In this document: positions 37,275-47,890 of the stretch, piece by piece | How positions within the stretch are numbered: position 1 is the stretch's first letter | How the letters are laid out: each line of letters opens with the position of its first letter | Source: Lathyrus oleraceus | Lineage: Eukaryota > Streptophyta > Magnoliopsida > Fabales > Fabaceae | Reading direction: 5' to 3' | Length of the DNA stretch: 64,000 nt | NCBI RefSeq assembly: GCF_024323335.1 | Contig: NC_066585.1 | Span: 340,381,346-340,445,345 of the forward strand | Notes under the pieces: model-generated | Told to the model about the DNA's origin: nothing | Database searches by the model: none | What the model saw: the letters and a program-made list of their open reading frames with translations, nothing else | Program-made: the position numbers and the translations under genes

Positions 37275-37287
37275 GCTGCCCCTATTC
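37275..37287 (-). promoter_or_regulatory. Polypurine tract of Ogre-2
   Basis: The minus strand reads GAATAGGGGCAGC directly before the LTR start. It is the same type as at 23287 and 13901. Confidence 0.85.
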
Positions 37288-38070
37288 AATCCACTATGAA
37301 CCTGTCGATATGAATAGCCTCGGCTTTCAGATGATCAGGATGAAGAGTGATTGAATACCAAGACCAGACGAACAATTTGCACTCTGATGGGATAATAATT
37401 AACAACGCCTGTCAGAATCGACGAAGAAGCAATCTCAAAGAAAAATCCGTCTGGTACGGAGAAAGTCGACCTGAATACCGAAACAGCAACGTCGACCTGG
37501 ATACCAAAATAAATGGTAACGCAGGGATAACTATGGCCTGAACACCACATCCGCTCGGGATTATTATTCTCTCTTCTTTTTTTTTATGCTTTTCTTGAAC
37601 CCCGAAATTTTCTTCTGCGCAAATGATCCTCAAATCACTACATTTGAACCCCGCTCTCCCATTTGCCAAATAATGAACCCCATTCTCTAATTTGAACCCC
37701 AGTCGCCTGACGATAACTCGCGATCGCCAATGTGAACCCCGTTCTCCAGAAAATGTCGCAACATTTCCCTTTCTTCATTTGAACCCCGTCTCCAGAAAAT
37801 GCCTCAACATCTTCTTTTCTCCGTTTGAACCCCATCTCCAATCTCTCGTGATAATTCCGCTGGCAACGTCGGAAATAACACCAACACCACTCTGAGGGCG
37901 ACATATCAGAGGGTAAACCTTCACAAAGGAAGGTAACATGTGTATCTCTTCCTCAGAAGACACCTATAACGACCTCCATTGGCCTCAGCCAGAGTCTAAG
38001 GTGACACATGAACAGAAGATAATCCTGAGGACCTCATCCCAGATATAATCTTCAACTCCAATCTCCATTT
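37288..38070 (-). mobile_element. Ogre-2 3' UTR, proximal part
   Basis: Non-coding. Between about 37640 and 37830 the string TTTGAACCCC recurs at irregular spacing, followed by variants of ...CTCCAGAAAATG; these are diverged relatives of the 39-bp array that follows. The homopolymer-T stretch near 37570 is longer in the duplicated copy. Confidence 0.7.
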
Positions 38071-38238
38071 GAACCCCAGAAAATACCTCAGTATCTCCTT
38101 TTCTCCGTTTGAACCCCAGAACATGCCTCAGCATTTCTTTTCTCCATTTGAACCCCAGAACATGCCTCAACATTTCTTTTCTCCATTTGAACCCCAGAAC
38201 ATGCCTCAGCATTTCTTTTCTCCATTTGAACCCCGGAA
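38071..38238 (-). repeat. 39-bp tandem array in the Ogre-2 3' UTR
   Basis: Units beginning GAACCCCAGAACATGCCTCA start at 38111, 38150 and 38189, with a variant at 38071 and a partial at 38228; the period is 39 bp. As 39 is a multiple of three, overlapping frames stay open and give a false 113-codon minus ORF and an 87-codon plus ORF. The copy is at 56837-57004. Confidence 0.9.
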
Positions 38239-38406
38239 TCGCGCTGGTCGCGTAACGTCTTCTGATATTATTTCCATCTCCGTCCGACGGAAACATTTCC
38301 TCCAATATCGCACTACTGGGGAACATTGCTGATCTGACGTCATGATACCAAACTCCTCAGAGTAACACTTTCAACCAGACACTGACTGATGACTGGGAAG
38401 AAACTC

Positions 38407-38766
38407 GACGTTTACTGGACATCGAACGATGATGTTTACTTGACACCAAACAATGATGTTTACAGGACATCGAACAAGGATGTTGACAGGACATCAAACA
38501 AGGATGTTGACAGGACATCAAACAAGGATGTTGACAGGACATCAAACAAGGATGTTGACAGGACATCAAACAAGGATGTTGACAGGACATCAAACAAGGA
38601 TGTTGACAGGACATCGAACAATGATGTTGACAGGACATCGAACAATGATGTTGACAGGACATCAAACAAAGATGTTGACAGGACATCGGATAATGATGTT
38701 GACAGGACATCAAACAATGATGTTGACAAGACATCAAACAAGGATGTTGACAAGACATCGAACAAA
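38407..38766 (-). repeat. 24-bp tandem array in the Ogre-2 3' UTR, 15 units
   Basis: Fifteen 24-bp units with the core GACAGGACATCAAACAAGGA; the central ones are nearly identical and the outer ones diverged. The multiple-of-three period leaves frames open on both strands (ORFs of 124-160 codons), which encode only 8-residue repeats and are not genes. The duplicated copy at 57173-57508 has 14 units, one fewer. Confidence 0.95.
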
Positions 38767-39389
38767 GATCGACCAGACATTAAACAATGACTGGGAAATA
38801 ACTCGACGTTTACTGGACATCGAATGATGATGTTTACTGACACCAAACAAAGCTTGACCAGACACTTACTGATGACTGGGAAATACTGCTGCTCCAAAAT
38901 CCCGATGTTGAACTCCTCAGAGAAACATCTTCCAACTTCCATCTCGCACGACAGAAATCTCCTCCAGTATCACACTACTGGGGAATACCGTTGACCCAAC
39001 GTCACAATGCTAAACTCCTCAGAGTAACATCTTCACCGACTGGCAAAACCCATTTTCAGATGGTAACCACGGCCCAAGTCGCGTTGATCGCGTAACACTC
39101 TCCGATCCTCATTTCCATCTCTGTCCGACGGAAAAGAATTCCTCCAGTATCGCACTACTAGAGAACATTGCTGATTAAAGCACGAGGCTAAACTCCACGG
39201 AGTAACCCCTTCACTATCTGGCAAAAACCACCTCTCAAACGGTAACCACGGCTTGAGACTAGCTTATGCTTGCAATATGATGCATGATTGATTTTTTCTG
39301 CGTAATGCTCCATAATTATGGAAATGCTACGCGATTTATTATTTTTTATGCAACATGCTATGCTATTTTTTCATGATGAATGTATAAAA
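38767..39389 (-). mobile_element. Ogre-2 3' UTR between arrays
   Basis: Non-coding. It contains three loosely repeated ~110-150 bp modules with CTCCTCAGAGTAACA(c/t) and ...CCTCCAGTATCGCACTACT-type blocks (the first is near 38290, others near 38950 and 39140), followed by AT-rich sequence at 39270-39380. No gene. Confidence 0.6.
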
Positions 39390-40070
39390 AGGCATCCCCC
39401 TCAAGGGACTCTGCTGAGGAGCACGAGACGCTCTGCTGAGGAACTCGTCAATACTCCAATCTCCACCCTGTTGGGGAATAAGCACTGCTGCTGGGAATAA
39501 AGCAACCCTTGCCGGGGAAGAACCTCCTTTGCACCCAATCCACTCGAGAAACTGTTGGGGATAAGAACCACCAACACTCTGTGGGGATACAACAGTCTTC
39601 GATTTGTTGAGGATATAAATCTCAACTCTGCTTCGAGAAACCCTCACAGATACCTGACGACTTCACTGGGAAATGCTCACAGATACTCTGCTGGGAAAAC
39701 AGCAACCTCCAGGCCTGGCGACTGGGGAAAGCATCAATTTGACACCCACTGGGGATGACCATCCTGACCCTGCTAGGGAAACGAATGCCACTCCGCTGGG
39801 GAGGACCCATGCAATCCATAGATAGAATACTCAGCTGGGGATGCAGATATCCGTCTGCTACGGAAACTTGTCCAATCCACTGGTAGGATGAACACTGCTG
39901 GAGATATGTTTCATTGAAACCCGCTCCACTCGGGGATAGCAACCTTCGGGCCTGGCTGCTGAGGAAACATCGTTTACCTGTCGGGGATAACCATCCTGAC
40001 TCGGCTGGGGAATCCACAGACCTTTGGTCTGCTGGGGAGTTAGTCCTCTAATTCTGCTTGGGGACCTAGC
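39390..40070 (-). repeat. Diverged CTGCTGGGGA array complementary to the primer site
   Basis: More than fifteen CTGCTGGGGA-like strings recur every ~25-40 bp on the plus strand. Two match the Ogre-2 PBS closely: GACTCTGCTGAGGA (39407-39420) at 13 of 14 bases and GACTCGGCTGGGGAAT (39998-40013) at 15 of 16. Because the element is transcribed from the minus strand, its RNA would carry the complement of the PBS here. Confidence 0.75.
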
Positions 40071-41139
40071 TGGGAAATGAGAAAAGTCGGTACAGAACAC
40101 CCGTCGACTCGTCGAACCCTGGTATCCACCTCCCAATCTCGTATCAGCTCTCCACTTTTGAGAACTCCCAAACTCGTCTGGACCTTTTCTGCTCCATCAT
40201 CTTGTATTCCCAATTGCTCCACGCTCGACGAGACGTACTCCTGGGAATTATATAGAAATTTCAATTTTCCGATTTTGAAGAGTCTTCTTGATTACCATCA
40301 AGGACCGTCGTACGTCTCAACGTCTTCGTCATTCTTTCATACATTCGTTCCTGAGCGAACTTTCTGGGGATTTACTTCAAAGCTTCCACATCACAACCTG
40401 CAAGTGAGTGAAGAATATCTAACAGTACCTGCAAAACAGACCGTCAGATAAAACCGTGCCCCAGGCGTGTCAAGATTTCAACACTTGGGTCACTCAACCT
40501 TCCGAATAAGATTTCAAGCTTTCAATCTTATAAACATGCATTGGAAGGGAACCTGTACGTCTTAAAATGCAAGATTCTTTATCAAAATAATCGGATGTTT
40601 TTGCAATCAAAGCGGTAATGAAAACAAAAAACAAAATTATTTGACTGAATTTGCATTTTATTGACTGAAAAAGGTGTGGCTCAAATGAGCAATACAAAAG
40701 AAGCAATTCCTGAAAAGAGGTAATTGCACAAAAGGAAAAATCTATCCTAATGGCAATGTGAAACCCGCAATCTCATCGAGTTCCAACTCGGTTACACCCC
40801 ATATGTCCTCAGACTCTCCGTGCTTTCTGCCTTCTAAACAAGACGATTCTGATTGATCCCTACCGGGTATTATCCATGATGCTTTAACCAAAGCGCAAAC
40901 GATCATGCCAGACGCAGTTGTTCGTTTCAATCCCTCTTTTGCCTGGACCGCCCTTTCGGGTTTTCAGTCCACCGGGATACCCTTTTTTGCCCAAGCCGCC
41001 TTTTCAGATTTTCGACTTGCCGGGTGTACATTTTTCTTTTTTATCCCTAATTTTTGCCCGAACCTTTTTTCTGTTTTTGGTTCGCCGGGATGCCCATTTT
41101 TGCCTGGACTATTTTATTCTTTTCGTCCAGCGGGTCAAT
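40071..41139 (-). mobile_element. Ogre-2 region between pol and 3' UTR arrays
   Basis: No ORF with recognisable domains. From 40905 a T-rich stretch with repeated TTTTGCC(t/c)GGAC...GCCGGG blocks leads into the end of pol; a similar block occurs in Ogre-1 at about 61200-61310. The duplicated segment ends inside this region, at 40297. Confidence 0.6.
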
Positions 41140-41620
41140 TTATACGAAGTATTTTTTAACTGCGTCCGCATTCACAGGGGATGGAAAATCCTCACCATCC
41201 ATGGTCGTTAGCAACAAGGCTCCGCCAGAGAAAACCTTCTTGACCACGAACGGACCTTCATAATTCGGCGTCCATTTGCCCCTTCGATCGTTTTGAGAAG
41301 GAAGGATCCTTTTCAGCACCATATCACCTACGTGATACACCCGAGGTCGCACCTTTCTGTCAAAAGCACGCTTAATCCGCTGTTGGTATAACTGCCCATG
41401 ATAGATGGCTGCCAGCCTCTTTTCTTCAATCAGGCTCAACTCTTCATACCGGGTTCTTATCCATTCAGCCTCTTGCAATTTGACGTCCATCAGGACTCTT
41501 AAAGAGGGAATCTGAACCTCAACTGGTATCACGACTTCCATTCCATACCAATGAGAAAGGAGTTGCCCCAGTAGATGTACCGAGGTACAATACCCAGGAT
41601 ACCAGCTTCATACTCAATCA
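41140..41620 (-). pseudogene. Integrase C-terminal part of Ogre-2 pol
   Basis: A minus-strand ORF of 133 codons plus a short upstream extension. It contains MEVVIPVEVQIPSLRVL, the post-core block of Ty3-gypsy integrases, then GDMVLKRI and GKWTPNYEGPFVVKKVFSGG, the SH3-like C-terminal domain, ending YFV. This piece is open and well preserved. The integrase zinc finger and DDE core that should precede it are missing. Confidence 0.9.
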
Positions 41621-42250
41621 CACCATCGGTGCATTCAAACGTTATCCGGGCAACAAAAGCTTATTCACCTTAACCTCCCCATCAGACATCAGAATCCGTT
41701 CGGATTTGGGGTCAAGCCCCTCCTCCGGGATCGGTTACTCTCAATCTTTCGATTGGAGCACCTCGAGATGTCCTCATCAGGGAACTCAAACTTCATTGGT
41801 CGATAACCCTCCACGAGTTGCTGGGCGAGGTAATCATACAATACCCCTTTGATGGCTTTCTGAGAGTATACTGATCAGTCAATATTCTTTTGCACTCTCA
41901 CAACACGCCCGGTCAATGCTGGATTCTCAAACCCATACTCGATCGGATCCATCTTGAAATCCACAAAGTGGCATGAACCAGCATATACTGTCTCCGTCGG
42001 CGAGCAGCCTATGCCAAAGTACATCAAGTTTTCTCGAACAGTGAATGTATTGTTTCACAGTCGACAAACTTTTTGCTAAGGTAAATTGCATGCTCTTTTC
42101 GACAAGACTCGTCATGCTGACCCAATACACCTCGTAGACCCCTCGAAGGCCGTCAAGTACCAGATTAACAATCGCTCCTTCCATAGGAGGTATCAGAATC
42201 AGAGGTTCCTGCAACTTATCCTTTTATTTTTTCAATGCCCCTTGGCAATC
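41621..42250 (-). pseudogene. RNase H and second (aRH) RNase H remnants of Ogre-2 pol
   Basis: Read on the minus strand, QEPLILIPP near 42190-42214 begins the RNase H domain. Further fragments (for example DPIEYGFENPALTGRVVR near 41900-41950) continue it in other frames. Near 41590-41650 a TFECTDGVIEYEAGILGI fragment resembles the CTNNMAEYEACILGI block of the additional archaeal-type RNase H, a domain characteristic of Tat/Ogre elements. Several frameshifts and stops separate the pieces, and the domain runs directly into the integrase C terminus. Confidence 0.75.
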
Positions 42251-43120
42251 ATTATTTCACCTGACCGTTTGATCTTTTCTTTCTTGAATGGGTTCCCACG
42301 TGGCTGTTAAATGAGATGTGAACCATGACAGGTAGTTCAATCTTTCGAAGAAACCACGAACCTCTCTTTTATGTTCTCGGTTCAGGCATTTTTCTCATAT
42401 TTTCTTTTACTTTACTTTTTTTCCCTTTTTTTTCCCTTTTTTTTTTTTTTAGCAGGATCAACCTCGATTCCTCTCTGACAATGAACCCCAACATCTTACC
42501 GGATCGCACTCTGATAGCACACTTACTCGAATTCAACCTCAGTCTGAATTGTCTCAACCAGTTTACTCAGCTTGGCCAGATCTACCAAATGCCCCACTTC
42601 TGTTTGGGACTTTGTTATCATGTCATAGCATTCAATTCCACGATGAATCATATCCTGAAACAAATTCACCATGGCTCCCTGATACATGGCACTGGCGTTC
42701 TGCTTCTCTAGAGGACAGTCTCCTCTCCATGGTAGCTTGTGCACAACGACACCGGTATCCGTCCCTGGCATATCCTGACATGACCAGGTAGAAGCATCCA
42801 CATGCTCTTTCAACAGGACTACCATTCTACTCTCGACTTGCCTCTGAAGCGGCCACAATTTTACTTCCTTCCTGACCTCGGCGGTGCTCGGAATAACAAT
42901 CTCAATCCGCTTCACGTGCGGATGAATCAACTTCTCCTCTTGTTTAACGTCCTGGCTAATTCCAGCAGATCACAATCTTCTTCGCCTTCGTCTTCAGCCT
43001 GATTGCTCGGATTGTCGAAGTCATATGAGGGGTAACCAAATTGTTATCAATGAGATCCGGAGAATTATTGTTGAAGTTGGGACGAGATAAATCAAAAAGA
43101 AAATGAAAATAAACATTGCC
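42251..43120 (-). pseudogene. N-terminal pol and partial reverse transcriptase of Ogre-2
   Basis: The ORF at 42523-42930 starts in the pre-RT linker (STWSCQDMPGTDTGVVVHKL) and then jumps from PLEKQ directly to NASAMYQGAMVNLFQDM, omitting roughly 110 residues that carry the first RT blocks including the first catalytic Asp. The YxDD block is damaged (IECYDMITKS where YVDDMI is usual). A second piece at 42440-42557 (FRLRLNSSKCAIRVRSGKML) continues RT in another frame. The linker upstream to about 43120 is frameshifted. A long T-run near 42420-42450 interrupts the 3' side. RT cannot be functional. Confidence 0.85.
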
Positions 43121-43621
43121 ATTTTTATTTTTTTTAAACTGCAAAAATAAATGAAAAACAGGGAACACCGCTTTTTGACTGAAAAACATCCACTTATTAA
43201 TGATGCAGAAATGTTGCAAATTATGAACATGAGGTGGCCCTTACAATGAACCAATACGTTTCGGGCAAAACGTATGGCTTTCATGCAGATAAAACTGAAA
43301 ACAAGAAATATTACTCTTCCGAATGAGTGACAGTGCTGATCCTTTTAAGCCTTCCAGCTTCCTGGTACGCACGATTTTATCCATTGATCAATCTCCCAGT
43401 CACTGTTGATCTCTTTATCCCCTGCATAGGCGTGACCTGAATCTAGCATTCCGGCACTTACAAAGGTGAACGACGGACGACGTCCTCTGTTCTGCTCAGA
43501 CGAGTCTTGACCTGGATGATAACCAATCCCAAACATATCCGCCTTTACCACAATGCCTATGATCTGTCCCCAGCCTGGGATCCCTCCATTTCTCACCACT
43601 TCCAATGCCTGCTTGTAAGAA
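43121..43621 (-). mobile_element. Gag-pol junction region of Ogre-2, no domain recognised
   Basis: About 500 bp where a protease would be expected. I cannot recognise a DTG/DSG/DLG protease motif, and the ORFs are short. The A/T-rich block at 43100-43200 resembles the one near 40600-40700. Confidence 0.5.
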
Positions 43622-44603
43622 GAAATGGACGGCTTTTCTCTTTCTCAACACCAATGGCATTTTCCACCTTGACGGTTTCAGCTTCCAGACTGAGTGCTTT
43701 ACACCTTGCATCGTCCATTTCTACTTTCATCTTTCTCTGAACCGTTTCCCCAATTACCACATACCCTTTTGTAGCGATGGCTGCACAACAATCATCAACA
43801 CAAGGGAAAGCTCCATTCTTCTTCGAACATTTTGGGACCACGGACATTGGCATTTTTAACTGATCCTTCTCAGTCACCTCTATCCCTTTCTTGTCCTTCG
43901 ACATCATTTTCGCTTTTACAGGACCATGCCTTGCCACGGGGTTAGCACTATCATCTGCCATCGATGCAAAGCTGATTGTCTTAGAATCCACCAAGTTTTG
44001 GACCACATGCTTAAAAGCTTTGCAATCCTCAACATGATGTCCGGGTGCCCCAGCATGGAACTCACACCTGACATTTTCATCGTAACTGGCAGGCCTCTGA
44101 TCAGGTTTCAACAGAGTCAACATCCTTGGCTGTACCAACCCAATATCCTTCAACCTTTTAAACAGAGAGGCATAAGTCACGGGCGGCTTATTGAAATTAC
44201 GGTCTGTCGTCCTCCTTCTCAATTGGCCCACAGATCTTTGTGTCCTCTGTTGAGGTGACTGTTGCCGTTGTGGTGCAGATGAATCACCAACAGGAATGGT
44301 TACGGTGGCAGCATAAGGGTGGTAATGATCCTTACCGCATTCTCTTTTAGTCTGCGCACCACCTGATTCAACCTTCTTCTTGGGCCGACCACTGTCAAGG
44401 GATTTCTTCGCTACAGAGCCAGAGGTATTTGTTACTTCAGATGACGGAGCCTTTCCCTGAACTTTCTCCTTAATCATCCAGCCCTCAATCCTTTCTAATC
44501 TCTCGGCCATGGCTTTTTGCCCCAAGGCAAGCCCTTGCACAACACTGAACAAATCCCTCACCATCTCTTTCAGTTCGAGGATGTCGGCGTTGGGAGGATC
44601 CAT
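43593..44603 (-). CDS. Ogre-2 gag-like protein lacking the gag core
   Basis: Open frame of about 336 codons from the ATG at 44603 (MDPPNADILELKEMVRDLF), chosen because the in-frame sequence upstream reads as leader. The order is: an N-terminal coiled-coil-like segment; a Lys/Ser-rich linker; YHPYAATVTIPVG; FNKPPVTYASLFKRLKDIGLVQPR; a CCHC-like knuckle CEFHAGAPGHHVEDC; then a charged tail. Ogre gag proteins normally carry a core with CRKM...HFFQDSL...WYM between the N-terminal coil and the PYAAVT-type block. That core is present in Ogre-1 (62855-63199) but missing here, so this frame is open yet probably unable to assemble particles alone. It might still bind RNA. Confidence 0.75.
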   Translation of the reverse strand: MDPPNADILELKEMVRDLFSVVQGLALGQKAMAERLERIEGWMIKEKVQGKAPSSEVTNTSGSVAKKSLDSGRPKKKVESGGAQTKRECGKDHYHPYAATVTIPVGDSSAPQRQQSPQQRTQRSVGQLRRRTTDRNFNKPPVTYASLFKRLKDIGLVQPRMLTLLKPDQRPASYDENVRCEFHAGAPGHHVEDCKAFKHVVQNLVDSKTISFASMADDSANPVARHGPVKAKMMSKDKKGIEVTEKDQLKMPMSVVPKCSKKNGAFPCVDDCCAAIATKGYVVIGETVQRKMKVEMDDARCKALSLEAETVKVENAIGVEKEKSRPFLLTSRHWKW

Positions 44604-45782
44604 CAGTTTGGATTTGTTACCCCTAGCAGGATATCTGAGCAAACAAGCTATGCGCACCGGTTGACACCTACAAAATAGCAAATGGGTTAGTATGCATGAA
44701 TGCAACGTTTATCCATATGAGGAAGATTCTGTCCTTTGATTCTGGTTTCATCGAGACAGATAATATTTTGACAATAACATTCTGAATTTCGAACGTCCCT
44801 CAACCAGATTCTCAATCCATAATACTCCCCATATGGCCAGACGGAGTTTGATGCAGATGAATGCAAAGTGGGAATGATGCAGATGTATGCAATGCACTGG
44901 GCCATCCTCCAAGTCATCTGATCATCTGTTGCTCTGAACCACAGCCCGGACCAATGAACCGATCACAACCATCTGAAGGAATATGTAACCACAAATCCAT
45001 CTCAAGGGTTCCGAAATAAACGGAAGACAGATACATCATCATCATCATCAAACCATCTCTGAACAGATACCCAATAATCATCTGAATCGGCCCGGGGAAT
45101 CCTGAAATAAACGGATCCCCACTGATAAATAATACGGACAGCACTCCGGCGTCTCAGAAATAAATCCGACTTATAAATAGGACTCTGATACACGGAACAA
45201 AAAGTCACCACCAAAGTCACCATCTGATCACGCATCTGAAAGAATCACCCTCCCCTCACAGGTAAATTCTAAACAGGTCATCCTAAGGCGGACAATAGTC
45301 TCGACAATCGGGCAGAGATACTCAATGGGTTTGCCCTTTCGGGTGTGCCATTGTAGCTCCCTTAAGACCGTCTAAACCAAAGATCCGGGAAATGATCGGT
45401 CACCAGAGTCAACGGCTCAAAAGAGATAACCCAACCAAAGTGGAAAACCCCACTGGAAGAGCACTTCTCAGATGAACCTCGTCCGGCTTGTGGTATGCCA
45501 CCTCGCAACATCATGCCCAACCGACATGTGAGCGACGCGAGACCACGCTAATCCTAGGTGTATACTCGGGCCTGGGTTTTAGCCCCACTCAGAACACCCA
45601 CCCCAAACAGAGGAACCACCTGCACAGAGGACGGCAACATGATAGTATGATGCATGCAAATATATACACTGGTTAGAATAATAAATGCAATAAATAACAC
45701 AAAACAAGCAACCTAAACTACCCTAAAACGCTAGGAAGGACTCGCTTAGGGAAGATGGACCAGCACAGGTCTACATCCGTAT
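44604..45782 (-). mobile_element. 5' leader of Ogre-2, ORF1 absent
   Basis: About 1.2 kb between primer site and gag. Full Ogre elements carry an extra ORF1 in this position; here only ORFs under 80 codons occur, so ORF1 is missing. An ATC microsatellite lies near 45034-45051. Confidence 0.65.
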
Positions 45783-45800
45783 TCCCCAGCAGAGTCGCCA
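45781..45800 (-). promoter_or_regulatory. Primer binding site of Ogre-2 (tRNA-Arg type)
   Basis: The minus strand reads TGGCGACTCTGCTGGGGAAT two bases after the LTR end (45803). This is the tRNA-Arg-type primer site known from Ogre elements and is a strong lineage marker. It appears intact. Confidence 0.88.
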
Positions 45801-45802
45801 GC

Positions 45803-47890
45803 TGTCGCATCCGCGAAAAAACAACCGGCGGGACTCAAACAAAAACACAACACAGAGCCGCCACTGCGCGTTATTTATCCCAAGATAGGGAAAGGAAACG
45901 CTCAGAGAAACCTGGAAAGGAAATGGTCTTGCGACCAAAGAGAAAGGGTAAGGGAGTCGGTTACGCAAGGGGAAGGTATTAGCACCCCTCACGTCCGTCG
46001 TACTCGACGGGATCCACGTTCTAAAATAAAAGGTTGCTAAAACATCACACACACACAGGGAACGCAGGTGGGGTTAAGAGAAGGGAGCTCGATAGGACAT
46101 CGCATCCTATGCCTACATATCTCGTCTGGAACGAGAATCAGAGCCACTGTAGTTCGGCTTACGCACGCCAAACAACACAAAACACACAAACAGATGGCAA
46201 ACATGGAGCCCGACAACCACTTGATGGAATTACGTCAGCATCCGAACCAAAACACACTCAAAGGGGCAAACGCGGAGCCCGACAGCCAATCACTAGACTT
46301 ACGTCGGCATCCGAACCAAACAAATACAATCAGATAACAAGTTAACACACACAAAAAGAAAAAAAAAAGTGCCCGGAGAGGTCTCGCACGACCTCCTGCC
46401 TACATACCTTGTCTGGAACGAGGATCAGGGCGATGTAGTTCCCCCTCAAGGGAAAGAAAACTAGCCAGAAACCGAGGGAAGACACACTACCAGGGAGCTG
46501 GACTCGAGCCTAGTGTTGTCATGCATCGTTACCCTACGTTGAGGTTTCTACCTACTTGCGCAACTGCAAGCTAATCCTATCCAGGAAGCAAGCATACAAG
46601 CATACAAGCAATTCAAGCATTTCAAGCAAATATTCACATAGCACACACTATAACCAATCAAGTGAGGCTCAAACAATGGGTTTGACTGCCGAAGCAAGTC
46701 ATCTGTACATGTGTAGTATTCGCTCTTAACCTTGCCATTACGAGGCTAAGGTGAAGCAGATGAAAAGGTGAAGTGAGGATGAGACCTCACAGCTCTTATC
46801 CCTGACCAGGGAGAGCTTCTGACAAAGGAGCGTGGGTCCAGAATGGAGGGACCCTTCTACGCTCAAAGACTCTGACTCGATTGTGCAACAGCACGAGATC
46901 TTGGGTTTGTGTCCCAATGCATCAACACACAGCAGTGTGAGCAAAGGGACGACACACAGAATAGTGGGGGATAGATTGCATATCCCTAACTTCCACCAAT
47001 TGCCTCATAGAGGACTTCACCTGCTTAGGCACAATATTAAACAATCACAAGCATCGCCTCTTAAGGAGGACTTCAGACAGTTTGCCCGGCCAAATAACAG
47101 ACCAGGTCTCCAGACTACATGAAGAATAGAAGTCCTACCTCAAGTGGTTTAAAAACCAAGCAGCAACAAGCAAGTTCTTAAAGAACTGTAAGCAACTAAA
47201 GGTACCTGAAAACAATCAAGTATCATCAGTACTCAGACAGACAACAATAAACAGCAAATGTTAATCAGTCAGACTATATAGACAACACAAGCACATAAAT
47301 GCAAGCTACAAGCTCAAGCTCAAGCTTCACAACCTACAAAACAAATTCATGTTAGTTCTCAACATCAAACAACATCAACTTAATTGACTTGGTTCAATCT
47401 CCTTAAGCATGGTGCTTTTCATCCTGAAAAATCAAGCAAATGTGAGAAACAAGACCACTAGGCCAAGCCTAGGGTCCAAAAGTGAGAAAAAATCCTAAAC
47501 AGCAAACAATCTTCAACCAAAATCAAATTCAAACAAATCAAAAGCAAGGGCAATTGATCCCATACTCATATCATTTACCATATTCATTTCATGACCAAAA
47601 CAAGTCAAACTAGGTCAAACATAACACCAAACATCCAAACAGAATGACTTCAACCAAATCCATATCAAAACAATTCCAAAAATCCTCAAATAATTCACAC
47701 CTAACCAGGACATATTCAAGGTATAGCATGTCAATTTTCAGCTCAATTGGACAAAAGGAACTATGTCAATGAAAATCAAGAAAAACAGACACAATTATTC
47801 AAGCCAAACCATAGCATCAACACATACATTCACTTCAAAAATTCATAAATCAGTGAGAACATTTAAGAAATGAATGGGACCAAAACAGGG
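45803..47890 (-). mobile_element. 5' LTR of Ogre-2, truncated by duplication
   Basis: Matches 32257-34345 with about seven substitutions and a 2-bp A-run difference. It stops at ACAGGG (47890), where the sequence switches without transition to the Copia internal region (GATGTTGTGG, as at 29127). The missing ~2.9 kb would have reached the outer LTR end and the second TSD. Confidence 0.93.

Larger units (their letters stand above)
29127..40297 (+). repeat. Segmental duplication, copy A (11.2 kb)
   Basis: Collinear with 47891-59039. It runs from inside the Copia element through its 3' LTR, the middle Ogre-1 array, the Ogre-2 3' LTR and the Ogre-2 3' UTR. The offset is 18764 at the left and 18742 at the right; the change comes from small indels plus one 24-bp unit. 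The sequence on either side continues uninterrupted, so this is the ancestral arrangement. Confidence 0.95.

Noticed and set aside
37412..37904. Overlapping ORFs near 37412-37904 and 56100-56670 as a conserved small protein
   Set aside because: They are 3' UTR repeats around TTTGAACCCC, and the similarity between the two sites is due to the segmental duplication.
38407..38766. Regular short repeats that could suggest a CRISPR array
   Set aside because: Units are directly adjacent with no spacers, in plant retrotransposon DNA.
38357..38942. ORFs of 124-160 codons on both strands over the 24-bp array, also in copy B
   Set aside because: They encode only 8-residue repeats and are open in several frames because the period is a multiple of three.
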